From: Rhizophagus sp. LPA8_4_AMF
Lineage: Eukaryota; Glomeromycota; Glomeromycetes; Glomerales; Glomeraceae
DNA length: 22,817 nucleotides
Reading direction: 5' to 3'
Assembly (NCBI GenBank): GCA_021464525.1
Contig: JADRCO010001072.1
Span: 1 to 22,817 of the forward strand
A model generated the notes under the pieces. The model was not told the origin of the DNA, searched no databases, and was given only the letters and a program-made list of their open reading frames with translations. Made by a program: the position numbers and the translations under genes. Positions 1-11,400 of the stretch are shown here, piece by piece; position 1 is the first letter of the stretch; each line of letters begins with the position of its first letter.

Positions 1-418
1 CATATGACTTTAAATATTTATTTAAAATTGTATACTTTTATTTACTATGACTTAATTTTTTGATATACTATTTTTACATATAACATTTTTTTTAAAATAT
101 ACATTTTTATATGTAACCTACTCATTAAAAATACAAAAAATATACTTTTTTTTCATATGACCCTTATTATAATTATCTGGAGTACTATACAAATGAGTAG
201 AGTATATTATTTAAACTATACTCAAGACCTTTTTACATGATATACTATACTCATCATTAACACTTAACTCCACTTCTTTTCATCTTACCTTGCAATAATA
301 TATTTTTATATTTTTCTGTTTTTTTATTTATTAATTCATATAAATATTAAAAAGATACAGTAAATAAATTAAATAAATTTGAATTACATTTGCTTTCTCA
401 CTCCTTTTCTTAATATAC
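1..418. other. AT-rich non-coding left edge
   Basis: No open reading frame of note and no RNA gene are visible. The stretch is made of A/T runs and short ATATGACTT-like words. Its only organised structure is the inverted repeat at 178-272, listed separately. Confidence 0.5.
178..272. repeat. Short imperfect inverted repeat
   Basis: The inner arms at 193-207 and 240-254 are complementary at 14 of 15 positions (ATGAGTAGAGTATAT against ATGAGTATAGTATAT after reversal). The similarity continues outward, more loosely, to a TGGAGT at 178-183 matched by ACTCCA at 267-272. The whole would fold into one hairpin of about 95 bases. It could be a tiny foldback element or a chance product of AT-rich sequence. 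Confidence 0.4.
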
Positions 419-1338
419 ATGAGAAAATATTTGCAACTATAGTTGTATTTGAAATTCAATTGGCAAATCCAAAATCTGAAATTACAAAATTATAATTAAT
501 TATGTAATTCTATAATTATTAACATATTACAAAATTAATTACATACTCCAAAATACTGAAATTTGTATAAATGTATGAAATTACACATTTCTTGAGATCT
601 AGTGATTCGTTTTAACTGATTTTACTACCATTCAATTCATCTTATTAAGACGAATCAAATGATGAGTGTTTCATCTCTCTAGCATTAATATTGACGGAGT
701 TAAGTTGCTGTAATTTTTAATGATTATTGATGTCAAAGTACGATTTAGTGATTGGATTTGAATTTTTTACTACCATTAGATATGTCTTATCAAAATGAAT
801 CGAATGGTAGGTATTTTATTTCTCTAGCATTCATATCGACAGAGTTAAGTTGCTGTAAAAATTTAATAATTATTGATGTCAAAGCACGATCTAGTGATTG
901 GATTTGAATTTTTTTACTACCATTTGATTTGTCTCATCATGTCAAATTAAATGGTAGGTGTTTTATTGCTCTAGCATCAATATTGATAGAATTAAGTTGC
1001 TATAAGTGTTTAATGATTAATGAGATCAAAGCACGATCTAGTGATTGGATTTGAATGTTCTTATTACTATTCAATTCATTTTACTGAACAAATCTAATGG
1101 TAGTAAAATTATCTAAAACAGATCACTAGATGTTGAGTTATTATTTGCCAAGTTTTCAAATATAATTTGGTCAAAATTAAGGTTAATTCTAGTCAAATAT
1201 TTTTGTAATATGAAATTAATTAAAGAATATGGAATTTTTTTAATGAATTACTTAATAATTACAGAATTACATAATTATGTATTTTTATAATACTAAAATA
1301 ATTTCAGATACAAGTATATTTGCAATATTATTTTACAT
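419..1338. mobile_element. Foldback / MITE-like element with nested inverted arms
   Basis: Three pairs of inverted arms are nested around one centre. Outer arms 431-456 and 1300-1325 match at about 23 of 26 bases, with weaker similarity out to about 419 and 1338. Middle arms 498-522 and 1252-1276 match at 24 of 25. Inner arms 597-631 and 1097-1131 match at about 30 of 35, beginning ATCTAGTGAT on each strand. Between the inner arms lies the 146-base tandem array. No coding capacity is seen, so if this is mobile it is non-autonomous. I could not identify a convincing target-site duplication, so the outer limits are approximate. Confidence 0.55.
601..1115. repeat. Tandem repeat, period 146-147 bases, about 3.5 copies
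   Basis: The word AGTGATT that opens each unit begins at 601, 747, 893 and 1040, giving spacings of 146, 146 and 147. Each unit continues with a TACTACCATT-like block, a spacer, a matching ATGGTAG block, then CTCTAGCAT, a GTTAAGTTGCT block and a GATGTCAAAGCACGAT-like block. Units two and three are the closest to each other. The last copy is cut short and runs into the inverted right arm at 1097-1131. Within every unit the ACCATT and ATGGT blocks form an imperfect palindrome. Confidence 0.8.
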
Positions 1339-1598
1339 TTTTTTTGGCATTCATAAATTTATTCAATATGACGTAAATTTCTGTTCTTTTTTGATCAAAA
1401 ACTAACACTAAATTTCCTTTATTTTTTAAAAGAACGGGATTAATACCCATAAAATTTTGTGTATTAGTTATTTAACGTCTTCACGAGTATTCATCATACT
1501 TTATTTTTTTTCTAACAAATCAAACTTCTTTCAAATGTATTAAATTTTATTTTTTACACTGTTTTTTTCTCTTATTATTTATCCTTAAAAAAAGAACA
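1339..1598 (+). promoter_or_regulatory. Upstream region of the small decaying gene
   Basis: AT-rich, pyrimidine-rich leader between the foldback element and the ATG at 1599. No defined promoter element can be assigned. It is listed only because it is the likely 5' flank of the gene model at 1599. Confidence 0.25.
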
Positions 1599-2634
1599 AT
1601 GAGTAAGAAATCTTCTGAAACTGGTAGCATTAACTCAAGTAAGAATCATTTTGAAGAAAATAGTTCTAACCTAAACAAAAAATCTTCTGAAACCAGGAAT
1701 TTTAACCCAAAAAAAGAGTAAAAATTTTGATAAATACAAAACTCTTGAAAGTATATATTTACATATGTATTTTTTTTTAATTAAAAGTAAATAAAATTTA
1801 TTACTGAATTTTAATTTACTATTTATAAAGTCAATAAAAGAATGGCCAAAAAAATGATATTTCAAAACTCTATTATAATTTCAAAATTTAATACTTTAAT
1901 AACTGAACAAAAAGTCATTGAGAATCGTATTGTGAATTTGGAGAAGAATTTTGAAATGGTGAATAATAAACAAGATTTTATAAAATAAAATTTTAAATTG
2001 GTTGATTATATAATATATTAAATTAATATGTTATTATGGCAATTATAATCATACTATTTACACTTTAGGATATTGTAAAATTGATTGTAAAAAGGTTGTT
2101 TATAGAATTGATTTACCCAATTTACGAAGAGTTGAAGAAAGCTATAAGGGAGTTTATGTCCTCTAAATATCCTGATTTTTTGAAGAAGTTTAAAAAAATT
2201 CAGTGGGCGATTTATTACGAGAAAAATATTGCTTATTAATTTGTAAATTTTAAACTATTTCATATAATTTTAAATGATAAATTTACATAATTAATTAACT
2301 AATTGTCTTTTTAATAGCTATTGGCTAAATATCAGAGCATTTGGGAAATACTTATTGCAAAAATTAAGGATGTTATATTTCAGTTTTTAGTGAGTACCAG
2401 CTTCTACCCATTAACACGAACATCAAAGAATCAGAAATTAAAAAATGAAAAGGAATGGCACCTGTTAAAAGATGTTATAACAAATTATTTTAAAGGGTTA
2501 AAATATCTGAATCAGAAATCTATATGTTAAAAATTATCAGAATTATATGAAAGGAGAAAAAGAACATTCTAAAAATGCAAATTGTATATGTAATTAGTAT
2601 ATGTGAAATGATATTAAATCTGAAAAATACAATT
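1599..2634 (+). pseudogene. Decaying multi-exon gene, unrecognised family
   Basis: I do not recognise the family. A model with GT-AG introns reads: exon 1599-1717 (Ser/Lys/Asn-rich, with the word KKSSET twice), exon 1841-1958 (Leu/Ile heptad-like, probably coiled coil), exon 2069-2242 (containing EFMSSKYPDFLKKFKK), and a further exon from 2318 (LLAKYQSIWEILIAKIKD). Phases agree at all three junctions. A TAA at 2237-2239 interrupts the third exon just before its likely donor. After about 2389 the similarity-like reading shifts to another frame (LPINTNIKESEIKK, from about 2402) and meets several stops. Either the product is a 135-residue protein ending at 2239, or the whole locus is a pseudogene; I favour the latter. 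The charged, lineage-specific look fits the expanded orphan families of mycorrhizal fungi (inference). Confidence 0.45.
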
Positions 2635-2737
2635 GTATAAATAAATGAAGAAATATTAAGCAAGTAGTCATAAAATATTATGTAAGCTTTTGAAATTTGT
2701 ATATAAATATTTTTAATTTTATTAATTTTATTTATAG

Positions 2738-2964
2738 TGAAAAATTATGAAAAAAATAACTTTTTGTATTTTGATGAATATGAAATAAGATTATTATGGC
2801 AAGAAGAAGCTGCTAATGAAACAAGAATAACAAAGATGACAGGGATAAGAATAAATGAAATAGATATTAAAGAGAGAGAAAGCATAAATAAAGAAAGAGG
2901 TGAAGAAGAAGTTAATAAAGAAAAAAGAAAAGCGAAAAAGAAAGGTTTAATCATAATATTTTAA
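2738..2964 (+). pseudogene. Possible 3' exon of the decaying gene
   Basis: An open stretch of 75 codons follows a plausible acceptor (ending TTTATAG at 2737). A good donor, TATGTAAGC, lies at 2682, giving a 56-base intron. The translation begins KNYEKNNFLYFDEYEIRLLW and ends in a Lys/Glu-rich tail. It has no ATG-led start of its own near the 5' end, so it is best read as a terminal exon of the locus at 1599. The sequence just upstream of the donor contains stops in the joining frame, which again points to decay. The function is unknown. Confidence 0.35.
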
Positions 2965-4350
2965 TAGCATTATAAATAATAAATAATAAAGAATTTTGAT
3001 ATGATTGAGATTGTAAATATTGTAAATATTACAAAATATATAAAATATAATGATTAAAATATTTTATAAGTTTACAGTATTATAAATGATATTATTAGTT
3101 ACAAAAAAATCTTTATGAATTCATGTTATATAACTTATAATTATTTATATATTTATTATTATATTTATTTGTATTTATTCTATAATTTTATTTTCATAAA
3201 TTTTTAACTTATAAACTAATTAAAATTAGTCTAACTGTATGTATTATTATCTTTTAAAAATAGCTAAATGCAAATATAAATAATATGTTTATTTATATCA
3301 AAAAATACAACCTATTTCTTTCTCTCTCTGTTTTTATTCAGATACAATTTTATATATCAATTTTTGCTTTATACTGTATTTATCTAACTATCTTTATTTT
3401 ATTTAATAATAATTCTAGATGATTTTGACTTTTTGAAAAGGTAGTAAGTATTAGTTTAACTCTATTATATTTGTCAGATTTTATTCTTGAAATTAAATAT
3501 AATAAGTATGGAAAATATTTATAAGTAATGTCTATTTCATAACAAATGCTAACAATTATTAATACTAATAATACTAATATAATTACCTCTTTTTTACATT
3601 TTATTACTAACTTTAGTATTACTAACTTTTGAAAATTATTACTAACTTTTTAATATTATACTAATTCTTTCAAATTTTTGAGCTAAAAAAGATGTTAATT
3701 ATTAATTTAAAATGGTTTAATTATTATTAATAAATTTTATAAAACAAAAAAAATTATTAAATTAAATAATTGCGAAAATTCTAAAAAAACAAAAATATTA
3801 ATTTTAATATAAATTAGTTTAATTATAAATTATATATCTAGTTTGTTCTTTAATTAAATTAAATCAAATTTTACAATAATTTAATTAAATTACTAACTTA
3901 AATTAAACAATTTTATATTTATATAAATAATTATTAACTGTTATTCTACAAGCTTTTTATTTAAATTAAAATTTTACTTAATTATAAAACTTATAAACCA
4001 ATGAATAAATTGCATTAAAACTTAATTTAAATAAATTAAATTTAATTAATTGCAAATTATATTTTAACTTAACTTGATAGATATGATTCAAATATATGTA
4101 AATATATATATTTAAATTATTTTTAAAATTTAAAAATAGAAAAGAGGAAAATATTAAATTAAAAATTAATTTGAAATAATCTTACAATTTAAAAAAAAAA
4201 ATCTGTTAAATTAGAAAAGTAATACTCATGATATAATTATTAAAGAAGGCATATTACACTTAATAAAATTATATAATTTATAGTATAATAATTAGATTAG
4301 TTATAAGTGGAGGAGAAAATAAGTTATATTAAACTAAATATAATGTAATA

Positions 4351-4549
4351 TATTACTACCCTTATTTTTTTTTTTCTGCAGTACATGATATAATTTATTA
4401 GAGTTAATAATGTTATAATTTACAAATTGTATAATTACAAGCTATTTAATATAATTAATTATACTACTACCTGTTATCTATAAAGACCTCTTGTATGCAC
4501 TGTCGGTGGATGTTATCTTTACACAGGTAAGAGTATTACTACCCTTATT
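4351..4549. repeat. 16-base direct repeat pair
   Basis: The word TATTACTACCCTTATT occurs exactly at 4351-4366 and again at 4534-4549. A weaker relative (ATACTACTACC) lies near 4460. The two exact copies bracket 167 bases that include a splice-signal-like segment. They may be a duplication flanking an inserted piece, or part of a locally repeated promoter-like block. Confidence 0.5.
4382..4526 (+). other. Exon-like segment without coding potential
   Basis: A long pyrimidine tract ending CTGCAG (AG at 4380-4381) precedes this segment, and CAG followed by GTAAGAG (GT at 4527-4528) follows it. These are strong splice signals by the standard of the accepted introns here. All three frames contain stops, so if it is an exon it is non-coding or a relic. 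The 3' half holds the only GC-richer patch in this intergenic region. Speculative. Confidence 0.2.
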
Positions 4550-5185
4550 AGATTACTAAATAATATAATTAAATTATACATTTATTTGAAATTTTATTAA
4601 AGTTAGTTTAAAACAAATTAAGTTTAATTTGACTTAAATTGTTTCATATAAATCTTTATTTATATTTTTATAAAAAAGATAAAATACAATTTATTAGAAT
4701 TGTAAATAAATGTAATAATTTATTGTTTTATATTATTACTAGCTTAATGTAAAAAGTATTATGAAATCTATTAAAAAGTAAAATTTGAATTAATTTAAAG
4801 GGTATTTCAATTCATTAAGTTTATTTAATATTATCTTTATTATCTTGAATTTTTAGAGCCATTCTTTTTTATTTTTTTTAAATATAGTACATATTCTTGC
4901 ATTTTAAAAAGTATAATAAAAAAATTAAATTATAATTGAAAAATTTACTAAAAATTGGTTTTGGTAGCTAATAAATGAAATTATAGTAGAAAAGCATTAT
5001 TAATTTATTATCATATGGAAATGTATGAGGTAATTCTTTAAGAAATTTACCATTTTCAGTAACAAAAGAAATTTATCGGATTAAAAAAACATCAAATGTT
5101 CCGAAAAATGGACTATAAATCATTTGATTCGACATAATCATTACACCAAGATATTTTTCTATCTGCTATTGTTATCACTAAACGG

Positions 5186-5193
5186 TTACGTAA
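5186..5193. promoter_or_regulatory. TTACGTAA palindrome upstream of the ubiquitin ligase gene
   Basis: A perfect 8-base palindrome of the kind bound by fungal bZIP factors (Yap1/CREB-like) sits about 255 bases before the start codon. An isolated match of this length can occur by chance, so regulation is only suggested. Confidence 0.2.
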
Positions 5194-5447
5194 GTTACTA
5201 CGTTCAATCAAGCATCACCTACACACTTGCCATATATGAACTGACTACAACACTGGTTCGTTTATTATCTTACCAAGCTCGTAGTCGTTTGTGTCTTTCT
5301 AAGGGTTTTGGAAAACTTGATTCCACTTTTATGTTATTTTGATTAACACAAACACGCGTGCAAAACAGTCTTTGACGATATTTCTAAAAAGTTTTTTTAA
5401 TTTCTACACTTTATTAACAAATAGCTTGTTTAGATCAAGCAATAATA

Positions 5448-8400
5448 ATGAAAATCAAAAAAACCCCACCAAAGAAATTAGCGGCACCAGTGAGTACTCC
5501 TTTTTTTTTCTTTGCTTATGAGTGTAATACTTCAAAGAATTTTCTTTAGTGTTAGTTTATACATTTAAAAAATTTTTTTGAGCTAGTTGCGTGAAAATAA
5601 CAAAGTTTTAGCTGGGTATTAAGGGATTGACGGATCAAAGTTATTCTTCTTGCTTTAGCAATAAATACAATATTCAAAAAAAAAAATTTTTTTTTTTTAT
5701 AACTACGTATTTTTTTCTTGATAGATACCGCCTATCAAAAGTCTTATTCAAAAGCTCACCGAATGTCACGAAGAGGAAATAACAGCCACGGTGGATTCTA
5801 TTAAAGAATGGAATTATCCACGAGGAGATCTCTTTCACTGGATTGCTGTACTAAACCGCTTTGATAACATTCTTGAGAATATTTGTCAAACTTACAAACT
5901 TAAAAAATTGCAGACAGTAAACTTTACCGAAGGAACGCGCAGTACTCTACTTTCTATACTAAAATTTTCGCGAATGTTACTGGAAAACTGCACAAACAGA
6001 AACTTATATGGTTCATACGAAGTATGTCATTTAATAATCTAAACTTATTTATTCATCTTCATTTGTATCAAAAGAATAAAAGTGAAATTAATTATATTAA
6101 TCTTCTTGTAGCATCTTAATGACTTGTTAAATACAAGTGACTTGGGTGCTTTAGAGGTGTTATTACGTTTAATACTCCGACCTGCACAACGTCTCAGTAA
6201 TCAACGTGCTCTTCGTACCAATTTTAACATTTCTCAGGATCGAATTTTAACTTTGGCTCACAATTGGGCTACAAAGGAGTATGATCTCGAAATGGCGCAG
6301 CTTGCTTCTGATGAAGTCAAAATCCCAGAAGAATTGGCAACCTTAAATTATCAATTTTATCGTCATTTAACACCATCAGAAGCTGCAGAAACAACAGGTG
6401 ATAGGAAAGGTGATGTTGCCGGGTCCGTTACCTCCACACCTCAAAAAGGAAAAAGGAAAGATAGTGCTTCAAGTACTAGTGGAACTAAAACTGGAGAAGG
6501 AGTTACTTTAATTTCTATTAATAACATTCATCAATATGGAGAAGCAGATATGGACATTTTAAACAATGTTATCGAGGAATATGATATACCTGAAGAGTTT
6601 CACTATGCTCTTTTAAATCGAATTCGGATTGTTACTAGTATTAAGTCGACAGAGTCGAGACGAAAATTCTTGATAATAAGAATACTTGCTATTGCTATTA
6701 TGGGTATGATAATAATTTAAACTATTTTATACACAATTTATGTTATAACGAATTAATTTATATTTATCTTTAGCTCATATTGTACCTGAACATGTTGCTC
6801 AATCTAAACTATTTTTGTATGAGCCCGATATTGTTGCAAATATCGCTGATTTGGTTCATCCGGATAGAAATACACCAATTGTAAGTATAAGAGAAAATTT
6901 CAAGATTAATCTTTTTTTTTCTTTCTGTCAAATCTCATTTATTTATGTAAATTCGTTACTAGGAAACCCAAACAGTCGCATTTTATGCTCTGGACGGAAT
7001 CAGTCGATATCGTTCAAAACTTGGTGAAGTATTATCTGCTGTTAATGCTTCAGCCAACCATGGTATTTTGCTTTACGTGTTACGAAGAGTGATTGCTGAT
7101 CTGGATAATAATAACCGTAAGTGATTATTGAATTAGAGTTTTTAATTACTTTTTTTTTATAATTTTTATTGATTTGATATTATTTAACGTTTTAGCTATT
7201 TTCAACCAAGAATATTATGATGCGATGTTTGCTTTAATTTCCTATTTTATCACCACACAAAATGGTGGAACTATGGTAATTTCAGCGGGTATAGTTCCAA
7301 CTCTCTTACAATTGTTGCACAATAAAAATCCGCAGCAGTCAAAGGTGAATTTTACTCATTTCAAAAATTTAAAAATTTCTCTCTATTTGTCCTAACCAAC
7401 ATACTCATTTATTTCAGAATATAACAAAGGCTGTTGGTGTTTTGGACAGTCTTGTTTATGGATTTACTCCTTCATTTACTTCATTTTGTAATGCAAACGG
7501 AGTTCGTATATTGGTCCAAAGAATAAAGGTTAGTTTGACATTAAAGTTTATAATTATACTTCAGAACAATCTCTAACTTTTTGCTTTTGTTTTATAGGAA
7601 GAAGTTGATTATGGTGTTCAGTTGGTGGATGACAATCAAGGAGATTTCATGGAAGATATAACGATCGCAGGATCTTCAACCTCAGTGAACCAACCAGGTA
7701 ATATTCGCTATCTTTCCTTCGATTTATATAATATACATTCACTAATCGGTTTGTAAATAAATTATATAGCCACCGAACCTGTGACTGCACTTGAAACATC
7801 TGATGTTACACTTCCTTATGAAAGATCATCGTTATTGAAATCGATGTTTAAATTTGTTTTACATATGATGCAATCTGCTGGCACTGCAGATGGATTGCGG
7901 AATCTTATTGACACTTCTCTTCCAGACTCAATTAAAAAGGTTTTTGAACAACCTAAAGTATTTGGAAGCAGCATATTTGCCCTTGGTAAATTTAGTTAAA
8001 TCTTATGATCTATATTTTTTGTATAGTTTTTTCCTTTTATTAGTTACTTATTTATTTTATTATTCAGCAATCAATATAATTGCAACTTTCATTCATAATG
8101 AACCGACTTCACTTCCGATTATGCAAGAGGCTAAGCTTCCACAAACCTTCTTAAAATCTGTTATGAAAGAAATTCCTGCCTCAGTGGATGTGAGATACCA
8201 GAAATATATTTTTTTTAAAAATATTTATTTTAGTACATTTGATTTTAATTTTTGATTTATTTAGGTAATTCAATCTATTCCTAACGCATTTGGTGCTATA
8301 TGCTTGAATTCACAAGGAATGGAAATTTTTACTCAGATGAATCCGATAGACAAGTTTTTTACAATTTTTACATCTATTGAACATTTGCGTGCTCTTCAAG

Positions 8401-11400
8401 ATAACGAAGTCGCTTCGGTGTTAGGTAACAATATTGATGAATTAATGAGACATCATCCAAGTTTGAAACAGAATATCATGAATACGATTATGGTCACGCT
8501 TCAGCGTATCTTGGAACTAGGACAGGACAATTCTATTGTTGTTGATGATACTAATATATTACATACTGGAACGAATGATGGTCAAAGTGATGTTCAACCA
8601 GAAAATCAAGAAGAACCAGTATCAATTGATGTTACCATGAGCGATGCTGACTCTGCTAAATCAGAGGAGAAAAAAGAGAATATTATTGTTTCATTTATTG
8701 AGATTGCTGCAAAGGTACTTATCGCATTTTAAATACATAAACGATATCGGAATACAGCTAATGCTTTCTCGTAACTATTAATAGTTTTTGGAAGGTCTTT
8801 TTCAGACTCAAAGCCATTGTAGAGAATTCCTCAAACAAGAAAATGGATTGAATATAATTCTTAAATTCTATGCATTACCAACTGTGCCGTACGATTTTGC
8901 AAGTTCGTCAGCCTCATATTCTCTTTCTCATTTAATGAGAGCAATTGCCGAAGTTGATCCAAAGAAAAGCGTTACAGCGATTATTGTCGCACTTAATGAA
9001 GCACTTCAAGGAGCAACTAATTTTTTAAATTATGATGGAAAAGGCGGTCTTCTCGTTGAATACATTGATCTTGATGGTATGTTTAGTTATTTAAAGTTCA
9101 AACGTTACTGTGATATACTAAAAATTTAAAAAAATATTTAGCAAAAGATACTGCAAAAGTTGAAGAAGCCAATAAAACCTTCAGGTCATTAATAACTTTA
9201 CACGGCTATGTTGGATTACTTTCCGATGTCTATTGTACACCGGTTTTCTCTCATGGAAAAAGTGTATCATCTGTAATCGAAGCTTTTGTTGGACCTGACA
9301 GCGAAGTTATTCCTTCATTAGGAAAATTGCATAGGTATTAATTTGCTTCACTAAAGTATAATTATTTATTTAGTTTTGTTGGTGTTAAATACATTAATTT
9401 TGTGTTATAGAACTTGCGTTTGGGAAAATGTCATCTTAAAATCATCTGTACCAAAGTCATGGTATGCTTCTCAAACAAAACCAAAGAAACCTTTTAATCT
9501 ACCCGAAATTTCAACAAGTAGTGCTATTTCGGCAATACTAGATGATTATGATAAAGAAACAACCGATACAAATGAGCCTTCTGTCGACCAAAATAACCGT
9601 CAAGTGAAGAACGCCAAATATCTTAAATTTTTAATATCGCATATTCCTTCTTGTTTGACATCATTATTTCAAGGTATGTTATAAAGTAGTATTCAAATTA
9701 ATTAGTAAATGAAACTGAAGTTTTATAATTTAGGTTTGGCCAAGATGCTTTTCACACGTAAAGCACCAGATGCAAGCCAAAAAGCATCGGCTTTTAAAGT
9801 ATCCGACTCTATTGCTGAAGTTCTTAGTGATCATTTAACTTGGCATCGTTATGGTAAATATAATTTTAATCATTTGTTTATTTAATTTTGAGTTATTTTT
9901 AAATTTTTTCTTTTTTCAGCACTTGACAGTGAACCCGATTCTACAAACAAGTACAATTATCTTACAGTTATGCTAGGTCTTTTATCATTACTGTTTTTAG
10001 ATGGTTAGTAACTGACTTAATTATGTTAAATTTATTTGAAACGTTTTAAATATTGATTTTCGTCTTGATGACATTTAGAACGAAATCAAGTATCTCTTCA
10101 GACAATGTTAGTCATTTCTTTTGATAAAACTGGCGGTTTGGACTATGTATTCACACTTTTACGCAAGTTCTGGGAAGATGCAGAGGGAATTAAAGTTCTT
10201 GAAGAGTATTCGACTATTGAAGCAGACGACAAATCAAAAGATAAGCTTACAAGAATTCACGGATGCATCGAGGTTACACTTAATTTCTTCCAATTTGTCG
10301 CATCGGCCAAATTATTACACGATTCAAGTCAAACGAGCACATTGACATCTAAAGATCGAGAACATCGTTTTGATCCTTACGAATTTCTCGTGAGCCTTCG
10401 AGCAAAGATTCTTCCTATAATTAATGAACTTTGGCAAAGCTCTTACTTAACAAAAGCACCACCAAATATTGTAAAATCTATTATACTGAATCTAGTACAA
10501 ATTTTAAAGGCTGAAGGGGAAGTAAATCAACGAATAGAAGGGTCAAGTAGCATATCATCAGCATCGTCGATATTTGGAAGAAATCCTCTTAACCCTCTTA
10601 TTCCGGATGAAGATAGAGTTCAACAATTGATTGACATGGGGTTTCCACGCTCTGCCGCTGAAACAGCACTTGGAAGATGTAATAACCACGTTCAAACTGC
10701 AGCAGAATTTTTATTAAATCACCCACAAACAATTGCAGCTGCAATTTTTTCAGAAGCTCAAACGGCCGAGTCTGGTCGTGATTCTTCAACAATTAATCAA
10801 TCTACTGGCGGAAATGCGCAAACTGATACAAATGCTAGTATTGGTTCGAATGTAGATATTACAGGAACTTCTGGGGATGATGATGACGATTCATCTGATA
10901 ACGACGAAGGAAATATGGAACAAACAGACGATTTAGCTCAAGGCAGCCAATCCGCGGACCGTTCAATATCTAGTGATACTCCTATTCCTATGGAAACAGA
11001 AACTACTTCAAAGAAAAGTGATAAAGGAAAAGGAAAAGAAGTCGCTTCGGCAGACCAATTCAAAGCTCTTAGAGAAGAATTAAAAACAAGTGGTGCTAAT
11101 AGGGCTATTGAGTTACTAGACCAAGTTGAAGAAGTTATTTTTGAAGTGAAAGATTTATTTGTCCTCTTGAGCAAAGACGAAGCTGAGAAAACAACAGAGT
11201 TAGTAGTAAAAAGTATTGAACACGCTCGTGAACAACCCGAAGAATTACGCAAAAAAGCTTTAAGTTCACGTTTACGCTTATTAGCCTTATTATTAAATGA
11301 AACAAGTATTCAAGGAAAAATACCTCATTTACCATTCAATATATTTTCAGATATGTTATCTATGGTAGCTGAGCAAGCTGAACAGTCTTCTGAAAGTAAT

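Larger units (their letters stand above)
2965..5447. other. Long AT-rich intergenic region
   Basis: About 2.5 kb dominated by A and T with no supported gene. Short local repeats occur, such as three copies of an ATTACTAACTTT-like word at about 3602-3655. The only distinctly less AT-rich islet is near 4480-4530. The last 300 bases, from about 5100, are less AT-rich and are the probable promoter and 5' leader of the ubiquitin ligase gene. An open frame at 5124-5342 there lacks an ATG start and family resemblance and was not accepted as a gene. Confidence 0.6.

Noticed and set aside
601..1115. CRISPR-like array
   Set aside because: The repeated unit is about 146 bases with no short conserved repeat separated by unique spacers; similarity spans whole units, so it is an ordinary tandem repeat.
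1671..1865. Minus-strand open frame of 64 codons
   Set aside because: It lies antisense over an exon, intron and exon of the small plus-strand gene; composition is typical of AT-rich noise.
2745..2954. Minus-strand open frame of 69 codons with hydrophobic, membrane-like composition
   Set aside because: It is the exact antisense of a Lys/Glu-rich plus-strand exon, which always gives a Phe/Leu/Ser-rich shadow.
5124..5342. Plus-strand open frame of 72 codons upstream of TOM1
   Set aside because: Its first codon is not ATG, it has no recognisable family and it lies in the probable leader or promoter of TOM1.
7890..8255. Plus-strand open frame of 121 codons
   Set aside because: It runs in the wrong frame across TOM1 exon 9, the intron and exon 10.
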